Source: Trichomonas vaginalis G3 (Eukaryota > Parabasalia > Trichomonadida > Trichomonadidae). Taken from it: a stretch of DNA of 64,000 bases. Every line of letters starts with the position of its first letter. Within the stretch, counting starts at the first letter, position 1. The notes beneath the pieces were generated by a model that was not told the DNA's origin, ran no database searches, and saw nothing but the letters and a program-made list of their open reading frames with translations. Made by a program: the position numbers and the translations under genes. Where the stretch lies: contig NC_067206.1 in NCBI RefSeq assembly GCF_026262505.1, positions 16,512,641 through 16,576,640 of the forward strand, read 5' to 3'. Shown here in pieces: positions 8,518 to 17,156 of the stretch.

Positions 8518-10737
8518 TCAGAACTTCAACTTACGAATAAAGCTTGTTTTAGTCGTTATTGAGAAGTTAAACTTCTCTTCAAAGCAAGGTTGATATGACT
8601 TACATAAGTCAAATCCAATCTCTTGACCGTCATAAAGTGCTTTGTAAAGTTTCATTAAACTGAACTCAGAGTCTTTGTCATATGTTCCAACAGGTATGTG
8701 AATGTTCTTATCTTCATTGTAATAGCATTGTATAGCTTCAGGAAACATTTCATTTGCTGTTAAAGCAAGGACGTCTTGTTTGACACCTTTGCAACGTGCA
8801 TGGAATGCAACTTCATTTAAATCGTTAGTGAGTAAGTCTATGTAGGTCTTCTTTCCACAAAATATTGACTTGTATGCTAAACTTTGTTTTCCAGGTGTTA
8901 TTTCTGCGAAGTCAGAATGAAATTGACCAAGGTTCTTTCCTATAAGTTCGCGACCGTATCTCTTCTTAAACTCTGCTGCAAGCTTTGGTATGTCTTCATT
9001 GAAAATATGCATGCTATCACAGTCCTGGTAAAATATTTGAAGTCCCATATCCTCAGCAGTACAGAATACTTCACACATTATTCTCTTCGACATAGACAGA
9101 ATGTTAACACCAAGTGGACAGAAGTTAAAGTGTCTGCAAATGCTTTTCGTTAGCTTGAAAATAGTTTTATCTGAACCATCCAAACCTTCGAACTTCACTA
9201 TATGGTTGTAGTTTCTGATGGCATATCTTATAGCATCTTTGTCATTTACTATGGTTATTTTTGACTCAATAGGAGATAGAATAGTTTTGCCATAAATACT
9301 GTTCAGAATGAGCTTTATATTTTCTTGCAAAGGATTTCCTTCTTTCTTATACTTTAACCTTAAATCAAACAACTTCTTTACTTCATCTCTTATTCTAATA
9401 TCTCTGTTTCCATCGTAATAGTATCCTTGCAACACTTCACATTTGACACCTTGATATTTTATGAGGTCTTGTAATGTTATATGGTCAACATACATTAAAC
9501 AGCAAGTGTTTGAACTTCTGGGAACGTTAAGTTCTGGATTTAGTTCAGGGTCACAAACTATTAAAGGAAAGTGTCTATGTATTCCAATCTCTGTTATCTT
9601 AATGAGAACAAAGAAGCCGACAAACTTTTCACCAATGGGTTCCTTTTGGTCGTCATCGAATAAATGTCTCATGAGATACTCTGTGCTTAACATTTCTTTC
9701 TTCATAACCTTTGGAATACCTTCTAAAGTATAAAGTCTTGCTATAGCTGATGGATATAATGAAACAGCGTCGAAATCAGCAATGAGTTTCTTTTCGCTCT
9801 TTTGTTTCATGTTATCTGACAGCATACATCTTCCACCTTGAATACAGCGTGAAATAAATTCTCTTGGTTTATTTGAGAGGTCATATAAATTTCCATTCGG
9901 GAAGTACACTCTGTTCTCAAATAATTTGTTAGCAATTGAACAAATACTAACGTAGTCATAAACGTTTAAATCAAATTCTTTCAATATGTCATTGCGGAAC
10001 TTAACAAAACCTTCTCTTAAAATTCTTACATCTTGTTTGCAATAAAATGTGCTATACTTTTCTAAGTCGAAGTGGTTCTCATCTATTCTGCAACCTTTGA
10101 TGGAATCTATGTTTTTCATGAATGTATCTGCATCCCGGATAAACTTACATGCTTCAGAAATGACACCAGTTCTGTTGTCATTTGCTAACAAAACACTGCT
10201 GTAGTAGTTATATGGAAATACTTCTTTCGGTCCTGTTTGTAAGTTAAACATAGCAGGAAATAGTTTAAGCTTCTTATTTATAACACTGTAAGAGTCTTTT
10301 ATAATAATTGCCCTTCCTTTATATAAGCCAGTTATTTGCATTGTTCGTGAACCTTTAATGATGGGAGTTCCTTTCACTTCTGTCATGTGTCTTAAGATGA
10401 AGTTTATATCATAACTGAGGTTATGGAAATATATTAAACTCTTGTCAGGAAGTCGTTCCAAAAATTCTGTTGCACAGTTCTGACCCCAAATGCTTTCACT
10501 CACTGAACCATCTTCACTGTCATAACAGATGTTAAAAGCTTTATGAAAGCCGTCTGTGCTACACTCAAAGTCAGCAAAGAAAACGTGCTCAGGAATGAAC
10601 TTGCACTTATTTTTATTTACTTCTTTTGACTCGGCTTTCTTCTTCAGTTGTACACAATACTTTGGAGCATATGAAATCTTTAAATGGTGCAAGGTTCTGT
10701 TTATATAAGTCAGTAGTATATGTGAAAAGTTCTCCAT
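8518..10737 (-). CDS. Protein-primed DNA polymerase B, exonuclease and polymerase part
   Basis: This frame codes for 739 residues of a family-B DNA polymerase of the protein-primed type, the replicase of Polintons. The 3'-5' exonuclease motifs are visible: Exo I FFADFECST (about 53-61), Exo II YFHNLSYD (about 103) and Exo III YCKQDVRIL (about 228). They are followed by the polymerase motifs: DFDAVSLYPS (motif A, about 322), LNSIYGKT (motif B, about 478) and YQDCDSMHI (motif C, about 565). A downstream KQSLAYKSIFCGKKTY stretch is in the thumb region. The N-terminal part usual in the family is coded by the adjacent frame at 10824-12290. Confidence 0.92.
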   Translation of the reverse strand: MENFSHILLTYINRTLHHLKISYAPKYCVQLKKKAESKEVNKNKCKFIPEHVFFADFECSTDGFHKAFNICYDSEDGSVSESIWGQNCATEFLERLPDKSLIYFHNLSYDINFILRHMTEVKGTPIIKGSRTMQITGLYKGRAIIIKDSYSVINKKLKLFPAMFNLQTGPKEVFPYNYYSSVLLANDNRTGVISEACKFIRDADTFMKNIDSIKGCRIDENHFDLEKYSTFYCKQDVRILREGFVKFRNDILKEFDLNVYDYVSICSIANKLFENRVYFPNGNLYDLSNKPREFISRCIQGGRCMLSDNMKQKSEKKLIADFDAVSLYPSAIARLYTLEGIPKVMKKEMLSTEYLMRHLFDDDQKEPIGEKFVGFFVLIKITEIGIHRHFPLIVCDPELNPELNVPRSSNTCCLMYVDHITLQDLIKYQGVKCEVLQGYYYDGNRDIRIRDEVKKLFDLRLKYKKEGNPLQENIKLILNSIYGKTILSPIESKITIVNDKDAIRYAIRNYNHIVKFEGLDGSDKTIFKLTKSICRHFNFCPLGVNILSMSKRIMCEVFCTAEDMGLQIFYQDCDSMHIFNEDIPKLAAEFKKRYGRELIGKNLGQFHSDFAEITPGKQSLAYKSIFCGKKTYIDLLTNDLNEVAFHARCKGVKQDVLALTANEMFPEAIQCYYNEDKNIHIPVGTYDKDSEFSLMKLYKALYDGQEIGFDLCKSYQPCFEEKFNFSITTKTSFIRKLKF

Positions 10738-10823
10738 AAGAAATAGGTTCGAAATATTTGCACTCCCACAATGTTTTCATAACATCCCATAACGGTGTTG
10801 TTCTATCATAACGAACTACATAT

Positions 10824-12290
10824 TTATCTTCTCTTTGTATAAATCTTCATCTGTTTCTCAATGTTCATTCCACCACAAGCTTTGAGAATTTCTATATAGT
10901 TGCGAATGAAATATGTTGTCATTGGTAATCTTTCATTTAGCATGTAGTGGTCTTCAACAAGAAGTAAGTCAATAGTTCTAACAGTTTTACATTCTTTTGG
11001 TATGTATCTCTTTATTTCATTATGTCTTGAGTCATTGAAATAACCAATGGTAACATTAAATGCTATACCTGTTGCGTCAGAAATTTCTTGTACTTTACTT
11101 TGAGGAAAGTCTCTAACACGAATGACTTCTCTCATGTGGTCAATAGTCTCTCCATCTACTCCAGCCTGAATGCAAGCATAAACGAAACAATTGTCTTCTG
11201 TCATAAGTGTTGCAGTTCTTTTGTTCAGTTCATTGAAGATTTGGTAGCGCTCAAGATTTATAGGTAATGTGCAAAGATACTTCCAGAACTGACCGCTTCT
11301 CTTCTTATAAAACTTCTTTTCACCATTATCTTTCCAAAAGCTTTCTATAAGTGCTGGGTTTCCTGTTTGCTTAAGAGCTTCCAAAATGGCTTTCTGGTCA
11401 TTTGTCAGTGTGCTTTCATCTCTATATGGTCTCTTTTTTGGTTTGCCTTTCTTTACATCTGACATCGTTAAGCCTTCATATTCTGTTAAATCATACATCT
11501 TTATTTCGGTAAGATTCTTTATGTTTGTCAAGAAGAAGTCATAGTGCATTTCAACAATACCTGCAGCATTTGCTTCTATCTCTGATATAAAGTTCTCCTT
11601 CAAGAGCTGATGTAGTAATGTTCCAATATTATTGAGGTTTAACGTAGAACATTCATACTTTCCACCAAGTTTATAACATACCATCCATCTCTGTTGTGAG
11701 TTTATTTTAATTTTCTCTAAGAGTCTCATGAAAACCTTACCGAAATGTTTGTGTAAGTAGTCTCTGTTTGGTTCATCTAAAGCTTCGATGTTAAAGTCAA
11801 TGAGTCTATTGCCTGACTTCACATTTCTCTTCCTATTCTCTTCATCTTTCTTTAACCATCTCTCACCTTCTTTTGGTTTGTCGTCAATGGAACGAATGAC
11901 ATCGTTAGCTTTGCGAACTTGTTCTATAGCGCTCTTAAACATCTCTCTTCTCTGTTGTTTCAGTGTGTCGTCTCTTCTTCTTGTTTCACCAACGTTTGCA
12001 TTTGTTATGTCAAACATTTCTCTTCTTACTTCATGAGGTACTGAACGTCTATGATATAAGTCAATAGCAACGTCATTTAAAGGAAATGCTCTTGCATGGA
12101 CTTCGTCCTCGCCGCGTTGCGGCTTTATGAACTCATGAATTCTATCATAACTTATTGCACCATTATAGTCTTTAATGAAGTCAGCGAGTGCTTTTTTGTT
12201 TGTTGCGTAATGTTTTGCTACTTCTATGTTAGCTTCTGTTAGAAGTTGTTTTATTTCCGAGTGTTCTAACTTAGACAACTTCCGATACAT
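10824..12290 (-). CDS. Polymerase-associated N-terminal region protein (488 aa)
   Basis: This 488-residue frame lies directly upstream of the polymerase on the same strand. Its last 150 residues (about 335-460) contain the DNCFVYACIQAG...ISDATGIAF...TIDLLLVEDHYML pattern that precedes the exonuclease domain in many Polinton and relative polymerases, an OTU-like or priming-associated module. The first 150 residues are basic and helical. The first 60 residues resemble the start of the 225-residue protein at 63208, so that gene is probably its counterpart in another element. A GC double hairpin (12094-12123) is embedded in its coding sequence near codon 60. Confidence 0.7.
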   Translation of the reverse strand: MYRKLSKLEHSEIKQLLTEANIEVAKHYATNKKALADFIKDYNGAISYDRIHEFIKPQRGEDEVHARAFPLNDVAIDLYHRRSVPHEVRREMFDITNANVGETRRRDDTLKQQRREMFKSAIEQVRKANDVIRSIDDKPKEGERWLKKDEENRKRNVKSGNRLIDFNIEALDEPNRDYLHKHFGKVFMRLLEKIKINSQQRWMVCYKLGGKYECSTLNLNNIGTLLHQLLKENFISEIEANAAGIVEMHYDFFLTNIKNLTEIKMYDLTEYEGLTMSDVKKGKPKKRPYRDESTLTNDQKAILEALKQTGNPALIESFWKDNGEKKFYKKRSGQFWKYLCTLPINLERYQIFNELNKRTATLMTEDNCFVYACIQAGVDGETIDHMREVIRVRDFPQSKVQEISDATGIAFNVTIGYFNDSRHNEIKRYIPKECKTVRTIDLLLVEDHYMLNERLPMTTYFIRNYIEILKACGGMNIEKQMKIYTKRR

Positions 12291-12380
12291 CTTTAGTAGG
12301 AAATAAAAAAAATATTTTTTGAAAAAATTAGATTAGATTTTTTAAGTTATTTTTCAAAATAATTTAATATTTTTATTTTA

Positions 12381-12854
12381 ATGAAACACATGCAAGATTG
12401 CAAGTTCTTTTCATACAATGCACTCGCTACTGCCATCAAGAATGAGTTCAATAATGCTTCAAATGTTAATGTTATCTTTAACAGGAAGTTTGTGAAAGAA
12501 TCTAAGTTTGGTCAGTATGTCAGACCATTAGCTATCGTCATTGACCGCAAACGTTATACTTCACAAGAGTTAGCAGTAGTTTTGAAACAAAAGAGTTTCT
12601 TCGTGAATGTCAAAGATACTCATTATACTGTTATAAAGAACTCTAATATTGACTTCTTCAGTATTACTTTAAATCTTTCCGAACAGAAAGAATATAAGAA
12701 GGGTGAAACAAATGTGAAATATTATCCTTCATCTCTGAAGACAATAACGAACAAAGATGTTATACAGAAATTCTTACCAAAGGTTGAAGAAGCTTCTATT
12801 GACATTGACGAAGGAAGTGAAATGGTTGAAGAAATAGACCCTGAAGCTATTTAA
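12381..12854 (+). CDS. Unknown Polinton protein (157 aa)
   Basis: The 157-residue product has mixed alpha/beta character, is Lys- and Asn-rich, and ends in an acidic tail (IDEGSEMVEEIDPEA). It is divergent from the polymerase region, with a T-rich promoter stretch (TATTTTTATTTTA) directly before the ATG. I do not recognise its family. The position beside the replication genes suggests an early or replication-linked function, but this is inference. Confidence 0.6.
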   Translation: MKHMQDCKFFSYNALATAIKNEFNNASNVNVIFNRKFVKESKFGQYVRPLAIVIDRKRYTSQELAVVLKQKSFFVNVKDTHYTVIKNSNIDFFSITLNLSEQKEYKKGETNVKYYPSSLKTITNKDVIQKFLPKVEEASIDIDEGSEMVEEIDPEAI

Positions 12855-12872
12855 GCAAAAATATATTTTTGG

Positions 12873-13088
12873 TTAGTCTTCATATCGATATTTTACAACA
12901 ATTCCCCAATGTATAAACTTTTCATACGCTTTTTCATAAGCTTTATATACCTTCAGAAATTTTGCATAATCTTTAGAAGCATTTAGATATTGTTTAAATG
13001 CTTTGTATGTCTTCAGAAATTTTGCATAATCTTTTACATGTTGTTCGTTCTCTTCTTCTGTCATGAGTTCCGAATATTCTAAATTCAT
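12873..13088 (-). CDS. Small protein with internal repeats (71 aa)
   Basis: The protein contains two copies of a KDYAKFLKxYKA unit (about residues 19-30 and 39-50), giving a Lys/Tyr-rich amphipathic helix, plus a partial third (YEKAYEKF). The matching DNA duplication is seen at 12953-12975 and 13013-13035. The promoter-like ATTTTATC is upstream of the ATG at 13088. Function unknown. Confidence 0.6.
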   Translation of the reverse strand: MNLEYSELMTEEENEQHVKDYAKFLKTYKAFKQYLNASKDYAKFLKVYKAYEKAYEKFIHWGIVVKYRYED

Positions 13089-13142
13089 GTTCTTTCATAT
13101 GAGATAAAATTTTATAAAAAAAAAAAATTAGCTTAGATTTTT

Positions 13143-13970
13143 TTATTCTTCCTCTTTGAAGTTATCGAAATATTCTGTTATTTTTTCCTTCAGTAATGTT
13201 AAGTCTTCTTTGAATGTAAGTATTGTGCAACCTTTGATGTCATAGTGTGTTTGAGGAAGAGTATTTTTGACAATTTCCTTTATTTGCTCATTCGGTGTCA
13301 TTGAAATCGGTAAGTTTTCACGATAGAACCAGTTTCTGTCAGATTTATATATTTTAGCTAAGTCATAAAAGCTCTTGTTGTTTCTTCTGACTAAATACAA
13401 CATAACCATATCTTTATCTTCTTCTTTCTCCAACTCTTCAGTATATATCATATACTTATAACTCTTTTCCTTTCCTTTTGGTACCGAACGCGGTATTCTT
13501 TTCTGTATGCTTTTGTCTTTGGATTCAATGACTTCATCTTTTGCTTGAAGTTTCTTTTCCATCTCTCCACGTTCTGCTTTATATAGTTCATCTAACATCA
13601 TGAAAATATAACAAGCATAACGAGGTGAAGCCCATATTGCTACAGCGTTTACTAAAAGTCTATGAACATAATAACCTTTCAAACCAGGAGCCAAATTCTT
13701 GCGATTTTCATACGGAATCTCTTCTCTCGGTTTTCCGAGAGAAGCAATCATATGAGGAAATTCTTCTAAAAGTTCTTTTGTCTGTTGGTTTTCAAACCAA
13801 TGATATGCTTGCTTTGTAGAACGAAGAGCGTTCATTATACTTTGCATTTGGTACATGTCATCTTTGACTGAACGAATGAGACGTAACTGTTTGTTATACT
13901 GTATGTACTCATATTCTTCATTTATAGCTTCATGGACTATAACTGTTGTTGTGTTCTCTGATGTTGTCAT
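13143..13970 (-). CDS. KilA-N domain protein
   Basis: KilA-N domains bind DNA and occur in large DNA viruses, phages and mobile elements. Here the domain ends with APGLKGYYVHRLLVNAVAIW and ASPRYACYIFMMLDELY, the usual second half. A Lys-rich linker and a C-terminal region (about 165-275) like those following KilA-N in nucleocytoplasmic viruses come after it. I place the start at 13970 (MTTSEN...), not further upstream, because the preceding hydrophobic codons are a translation of the promoter (TTTTATTTTGTATGTAA). The related gene at 51511 has the same promoter in the same position. Confidence 0.8.
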   Translation of the reverse strand: MTTSENTTTVIVHEAINEEYEYIQYNKQLRLIRSVKDDMYQMQSIMNALRSTKQAYHWFENQQTKELLEEFPHMIASLGKPREEIPYENRKNLAPGLKGYYVHRLLVNAVAIWASPRYACYIFMMLDELYKAERGEMEKKLQAKDEVIESKDKSIQKRIPRSVPKGKEKSYKYMIYTEELEKEEDKDMVMLYLVRRNNKSFYDLAKIYKSDRNWFYRENLPISMTPNEQIKEIVKNTLPQTHYDIKGCTILTFKEDLTLLKEKITEYFDNFKEEE

Positions 13971-13974
13971 TACT

Positions 13975-14000
13975 GTCTTTACATACAAAATAAAAAAAAT
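13975..14000 (-). promoter_or_regulatory. Conserved promoter of the KilA-N gene
   Basis: On the minus strand TTTTATTTTGTATGTAAAGACAG precedes the ATG. An almost identical string stands before the KilA-N gene at 51792 and a shorter version (TTTTATTTTGTATAAAAG) before the 313-residue gene at 15764. Conservation between elements supports a regulatory role. Confidence 0.6.
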
Positions 14001-14078
14001 AAATAAAAATAAAATTAGCGTTATTTTTTCTGAGATAAACACTATTTCTTCACAACATTAAATTTTATCCTGTATGAA

Positions 14079-14414
14079 ATGACTTTAAAAAGATTATTGA
14101 CTGACTTCGAATACTATCTCATTGACGCACTGACAGACCCTCAAAACTGTGTTGAAAGTTCTTTAAGCTTTAAGATTGAAGGTATGACGCATTTTGTCTT
14201 CACTTACGTATTGAAAGAATATGACCGTTATCATAACGAAGTGAATCAAACACTAATAAAATTTGTAGATAAAAAATTGGTTAACAATGATGAAGAATAC
14301 AGACAAGTTATTGAAAAAAATAACGCAAGATTAGATGCAATAGAAAAGAAGTTTAATGAATGTCTTACAAACACGTATGAATATCTTATGCGGTGGGAAG
14401 CCAGATGGAAATAA
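14079..14414 (+). CDS. Unknown helical protein (111 aa)
   Basis: A 111-residue, mainly helical, acidic/basic protein ending in a Trp-rich tail (MRWEARW). The promoter-like AATTTTATCCTG stands about 10 bases upstream of the ATG, divergent from the KilA-N gene. No family is recognised. Confidence 0.6.
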   Translation: MTLKRLLTDFEYYLIDALTDPQNCVESSLSFKIEGMTHFVFTYVLKEYDRYHNEVNQTLIKFVDKKLVNNDEEYRQVIEKNNARLDAIEKKFNECLTNTYEYLMRWEARWK

Positions 14415-14450
14415 ATTTACGTCAAATATGCAATTTATAAAATCTTATGT

Positions 14451-14533
14451 CGACAGGCTACGTAGCACGGTGGTCTAAGGTGGTGTTATGGAGGGGTCAG
14501 GGTCTGTGGTTCGAACCGCGACAGCGCCGTATT
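14451..14533 (+). other. tRNA-like sequence with A and B boxes
   Basis: TAGCACGGTGG (14463-14473) matches a pol III A box and GGTTCGAACC (14508-14517) a B box, with tRNA-like spacing of 45 bases. A T-rich stretch follows. The acceptor and anticodon stems do not pair well, so this is not a standard tRNA gene. It is conserved in the related element (52174-52256, opposite orientation), where the A box TAGCATAGTGG is even better. It may be a tRNA relic or a pol III promoter for a small RNA covering the hairpin downstream. Confidence 0.45.
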
Positions 14534-14594
14534 TTCTTATTTTCTTTGTTTGTCTTGTTTGTCGTGAATAAAAAGTGTCATAAAAGTGCTCTAT

Positions 14595-14657
14595 CTTCCA
14601 CGGGAATAAATAAAAAATTTACTTTATTTCTTCTTTATTTCTTTGTTCCCGTGGAAG
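14595..14657. repeat. Long hairpin, 12-bp perfect stem
   Basis: CTTCCACGGGAA (14595-14606) pairs perfectly with TTCCCGTGGAAG (14646-14657) around a 39-base A/T loop that can pair further. The same hairpin, with a longer loop, is at 52038-52110 in the decayed relative, always beside the tRNA-like sequence. A structured RNA or terminator is likely. Confidence 0.7.
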
Positions 14658-14764
14658 AAGGGTTTTGCTGTTTTTTCTCAGCCGAAATCAATGATTTTTT
14701 CATTTTTGGAATCCTTAGCGAATGAGGAATCTTTTCTCTCGTGGAAGCTTTGACCAAAAATATA

Positions 14765-14828
14765 ATTGAGGTGAAGAGGTGAGATCTCACCTGTTTTCTC
14801 ACCTGTTTTCTCACCTCTTTTTTCACAA
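14765..14828. promoter_or_regulatory. Iteron/palindrome block, copy B
   Basis: AGGTGAAGAGGTGAGATCTCACC with the 14-bp palindrome at 14778-14791, followed by three spaced repeats of the complement of GGTGA(A/G)AA. The stop codon of the 313-residue gene lies in the last repeat. Confidence 0.7.
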
Positions 14829-15764
14829 GCGTTTTACATGAATTGTACGATGTATATTTGAAATCCTAAACAATTTCGTAGCTTCTATTTCTTCTTTTAG
14901 TACATCGAATGTTTTAATCATGCCGAAAGTCTCTTTATATTTCTTCTTGACGTCAGACAGAAGGAAATCTTCTGCTGTTGGATAGTTTTTATTAAGAAAT
15001 GTCAACATATCCATTTTATCTTCTGCTGGCTTTTCTGCTTCTTTCTTTAAGTCTGCATAGTCGTTTCGCATTCTTTCTATCTCTTTGACTGAGTAGTTAT
15101 ATTTTCTTATTGCTGCTTTACATTTTGAACATTGCGGCATCGTTTTTGCGTTATACATTGAAATAAAACCAGCTAGAACAACTAAGGCGTCAATGGTTTT
15201 CTTTAACTCAAAAGCTGCTGGTTTTATCTGTTCATTCCATACTTTACCTCTTCTATCTTTATCTCTTATCTGCCATACACATTTTGCAACTAATGAAACA
15301 AAGTTATCGTATGTCTTAAATTCTTCGGATTTGTAAAGGTCAGAAATATTTTTATAAACCATGTTGCAATCTTTGTCCATAACTTTATGGTTGCAATGAA
15401 AACCAAGAAATTCATAATTTACTTTACGTATGAACTTCTTTATTTCTACTGAGTCAGTTGCTTTGACTTCAATTTCGTCGAATTCAGGAATAGTTAGTTT
15501 TTGCTGCTGAATTTCAGGTAGTTTAGGCAAATGGTCGATGAGGTCCTCCATTTCATAAAGATACTGTTCATTTGTTTCATCTTTCGCACTACAGTCTAAA
15601 TTACTTGTTAAAAGTTCTTGCTTTATCTTCTGGATTTCTGTTTCAAAAGTATATGAAGAAGGAATAAAGCTTTTCATCTCTACCAACATTGACGTAGGAT
15701 TCATGACCAGTGAGTTTGGTGCTGTAGTTGTTTGAATTGTTGTTGTGCCGATTGTTGAAATCAT
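14823..15764 (-). CDS. Unknown Polinton protein with Cys pair (313 aa)
   Basis: The 313-residue protein starts with a Thr/Ser-rich segment and then becomes helical. It has a CSKC pair at about residue 212 and an FLGFHCNHKVMDKDC segment at about 118, which might bind a metal. The C-terminus (FRISNIHRTIHVKRL) looks like a winged-helix strand-hairpin. The gene lies between two iteron blocks, so a DNA-binding or replication-initiation role acting on them is an attractive but unproven idea. The promoter TTTTATTTTGTAT lies just before the start. Confidence 0.6.
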   Translation of the reverse strand: MISTIGTTTIQTTTAPNSLVMNPTSMLVEMKSFIPSSYTFETEIQKIKQELLTSNLDCSAKDETNEQYLYEMEDLIDHLPKLPEIQQQKLTIPEFDEIEVKATDSVEIKKFIRKVNYEFLGFHCNHKVMDKDCNMVYKNISDLYKSEEFKTYDNFVSLVAKCVWQIRDKDRRGKVWNEQIKPAAFELKKTIDALVVLAGFISMYNAKTMPQCSKCKAAIRKYNYSVKEIERMRNDYADLKKEAEKPAEDKMDMLTFLNKNYPTAEDFLLSDVKKKYKETFGMIKTFDVLKEEIEATKLFRISNIHRTIHVKRL

Positions 15765-15839
15765 ATCTTTTATACAAAATAAAAAATAAATAAAAATAAA
15801 ACTAACCTTATTTTTTCTATCTTAAGGAAATTCATGAAA

Positions 15840-15932
15840 ATTCACGAGAAAGCTAAAGCAATCTGAGCCGCTAAGCGGCGAGGGTGAAAAAAGAGGTGAA
15901 AAAACGGGTGAGATCTCACCTCTTCACCTAAA
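15840..15932. promoter_or_regulatory. Iteron/palindrome block, copy C, with adjoining GC hairpin
   Basis: The hairpin GCCGCTAAGCGGC (15867-15879) is followed immediately by two GGTGAAAAAA iterons, the palindrome GGTGAGATCTCACC (15907-15920) and TCTTCACCTAAA. Part of the flanking AAATTCATGAAAATTCA is shared with copy F at 51860. Confidence 0.7.
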
Positions 15933-16030
15933 ATATATTTTTGGTGTAAATTTATGACAAAAATAAATGGTACCATTAATGATATCATGACTGTTCTCAT
16001 TCATGTCTGATTTACTTCTAATGAAAAAGT

Positions 16031-17116
16031 TTAGAAGAATTTTCTTATTCTTTCTGGCTTATTTTTGTCTTTCCAGTACTCCCGCTCTAATGGTCCCAGA
16101 TGTGTTGGCTTTGACTCTCTCAAGTTCTTAGATGGTATAACATCTTCAACGCCTCCTTCATATCTTACTTTATAAGTGTCATCGTTTATGTTATAGCCAA
16201 GTATTTCAATAACCACTCCTCGCTTTGCTTCGTCAATGGTTTCAGCAAGTTTGCCATTACTACTTTCGACTAATTTGTGACGAGGGTAAAACGCAATAGA
16301 GTCGTCGGCAGCTTTTATAAGATATCCATTACCTTGCGTAGAGTCTACGATATAATAGTTTCTACTTAACCTTAAACGTTTCTTTGTCAACGGTTTGTCG
16401 TCAAGAACTACACGAACTTTTGTACCAGGAATGAGGGTAAATTGTGTTGAATTTCTGATATTTTGTGTTTGGCTTCGTTTCTTTTGTATATACTTTTCTT
16501 CTTGTTGTTGTGTCATTGAATTTGGTGTATGTCCTGTTGTAGAATGTGTTGAGGAATTATATACTTCGAGAAAATGTTTCATTGTTTCTTCGGTAAAGTC
16601 TCGCTCTTGGTTTAAATCTCTGAGCGTTCTTATGAAGCGGGTTATGATGCCGAGTATGTTATGGTTATGGTCTTCAGTAGTGTAGTGAGTTATGTTATGC
16701 TTAATGAGAAATTCTGTGATTTCGTTGCTGAGGTATGCACTGTCTTGGTCTGATGTTAAAGTACTTGGGCTATGTTCTGCTACAAACTTTTGTAAAACTC
16801 TTAACACTTCACGAGTTCCTTTATTTTTCATTGGATATGCATATGCTTTACGAGTGTTAACATTAATGAAGATGAGGAATGGTTTATGTCCTCCTTTTCT
16901 GCTTTGAATGAGAGTGTCAAATTGGTATGCGTCAGGAGTGTTGGAGTAAATTGGTAAAAAGTAGTCGTAAGGGTTTATTTTTGTTTGATGTACAACATTT
17001 TTGTCAAAGAACCTTTTCACTTCAGCTCTGTTAGTAAATCCCCAACTCTTTGCAGCTTCATTGAACTTCTTAAATGACCTCCATGGATGTTGTTCGAATA
17101 CTTCTTTCAAGCTCAT
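16031..17116 (-). CDS. Polinton integrase (retroviral-type, rve fold)
   Basis: This 361-residue enzyme is the family's integrase, which joins the linear element ends to target DNA. The RNase H-like core spans about residues 60-215, with the first two acidic positions in YQFDTLIQ (about 69) and LTSDQDSAYL (about 125), followed by a helix ending RTLRDLN and STHSTTGHTPNSM. The C-terminal 80 residues (VVIEILGYNINDDTYKVRY...) form a chromo- or SH3-like domain, common in Polinton integrases and possibly used for chromatin targeting. It lies between the 313-residue gene and the fibre gene. Confidence 0.88.
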   Translation of the reverse strand: MSLKEVFEQHPWRSFKKFNEAAKSWGFTNRAEVKRFFDKNVVHQTKINPYDYFLPIYSNTPDAYQFDTLIQSRKGGHKPFLIFINVNTRKAYAYPMKNKGTREVLRVLQKFVAEHSPSTLTSDQDSAYLSNEITEFLIKHNITHYTTEDHNHNILGIITRFIRTLRDLNQERDFTEETMKHFLEVYNSSTHSTTGHTPNSMTQQQEEKYIQKKRSQTQNIRNSTQFTLIPGTKVRVVLDDKPLTKKRLRLSRNYYIVDSTQGNGYLIKAADDSIAFYPRHKLVESSNGKLAETIDEAKRGVVIEILGYNINDDTYKVRYEGGVEDVIPSKNLRESKPTHLGPLEREYWKDKNKPERIRKFF

Positions 17117-17156
17117 TTATGTAAAGTTAAAGATTTTATTCTAGGCTCAAGCGCGT

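Noticed and set aside
13855-14042. Hydrophobic N-terminal leader of the KilA-N gene (FLFIFFILYVKTV)
   Set aside because: It is a translation of the conserved promoter TTTTATTTTGTATGTAA; the same artefact appears at 51792-51867.
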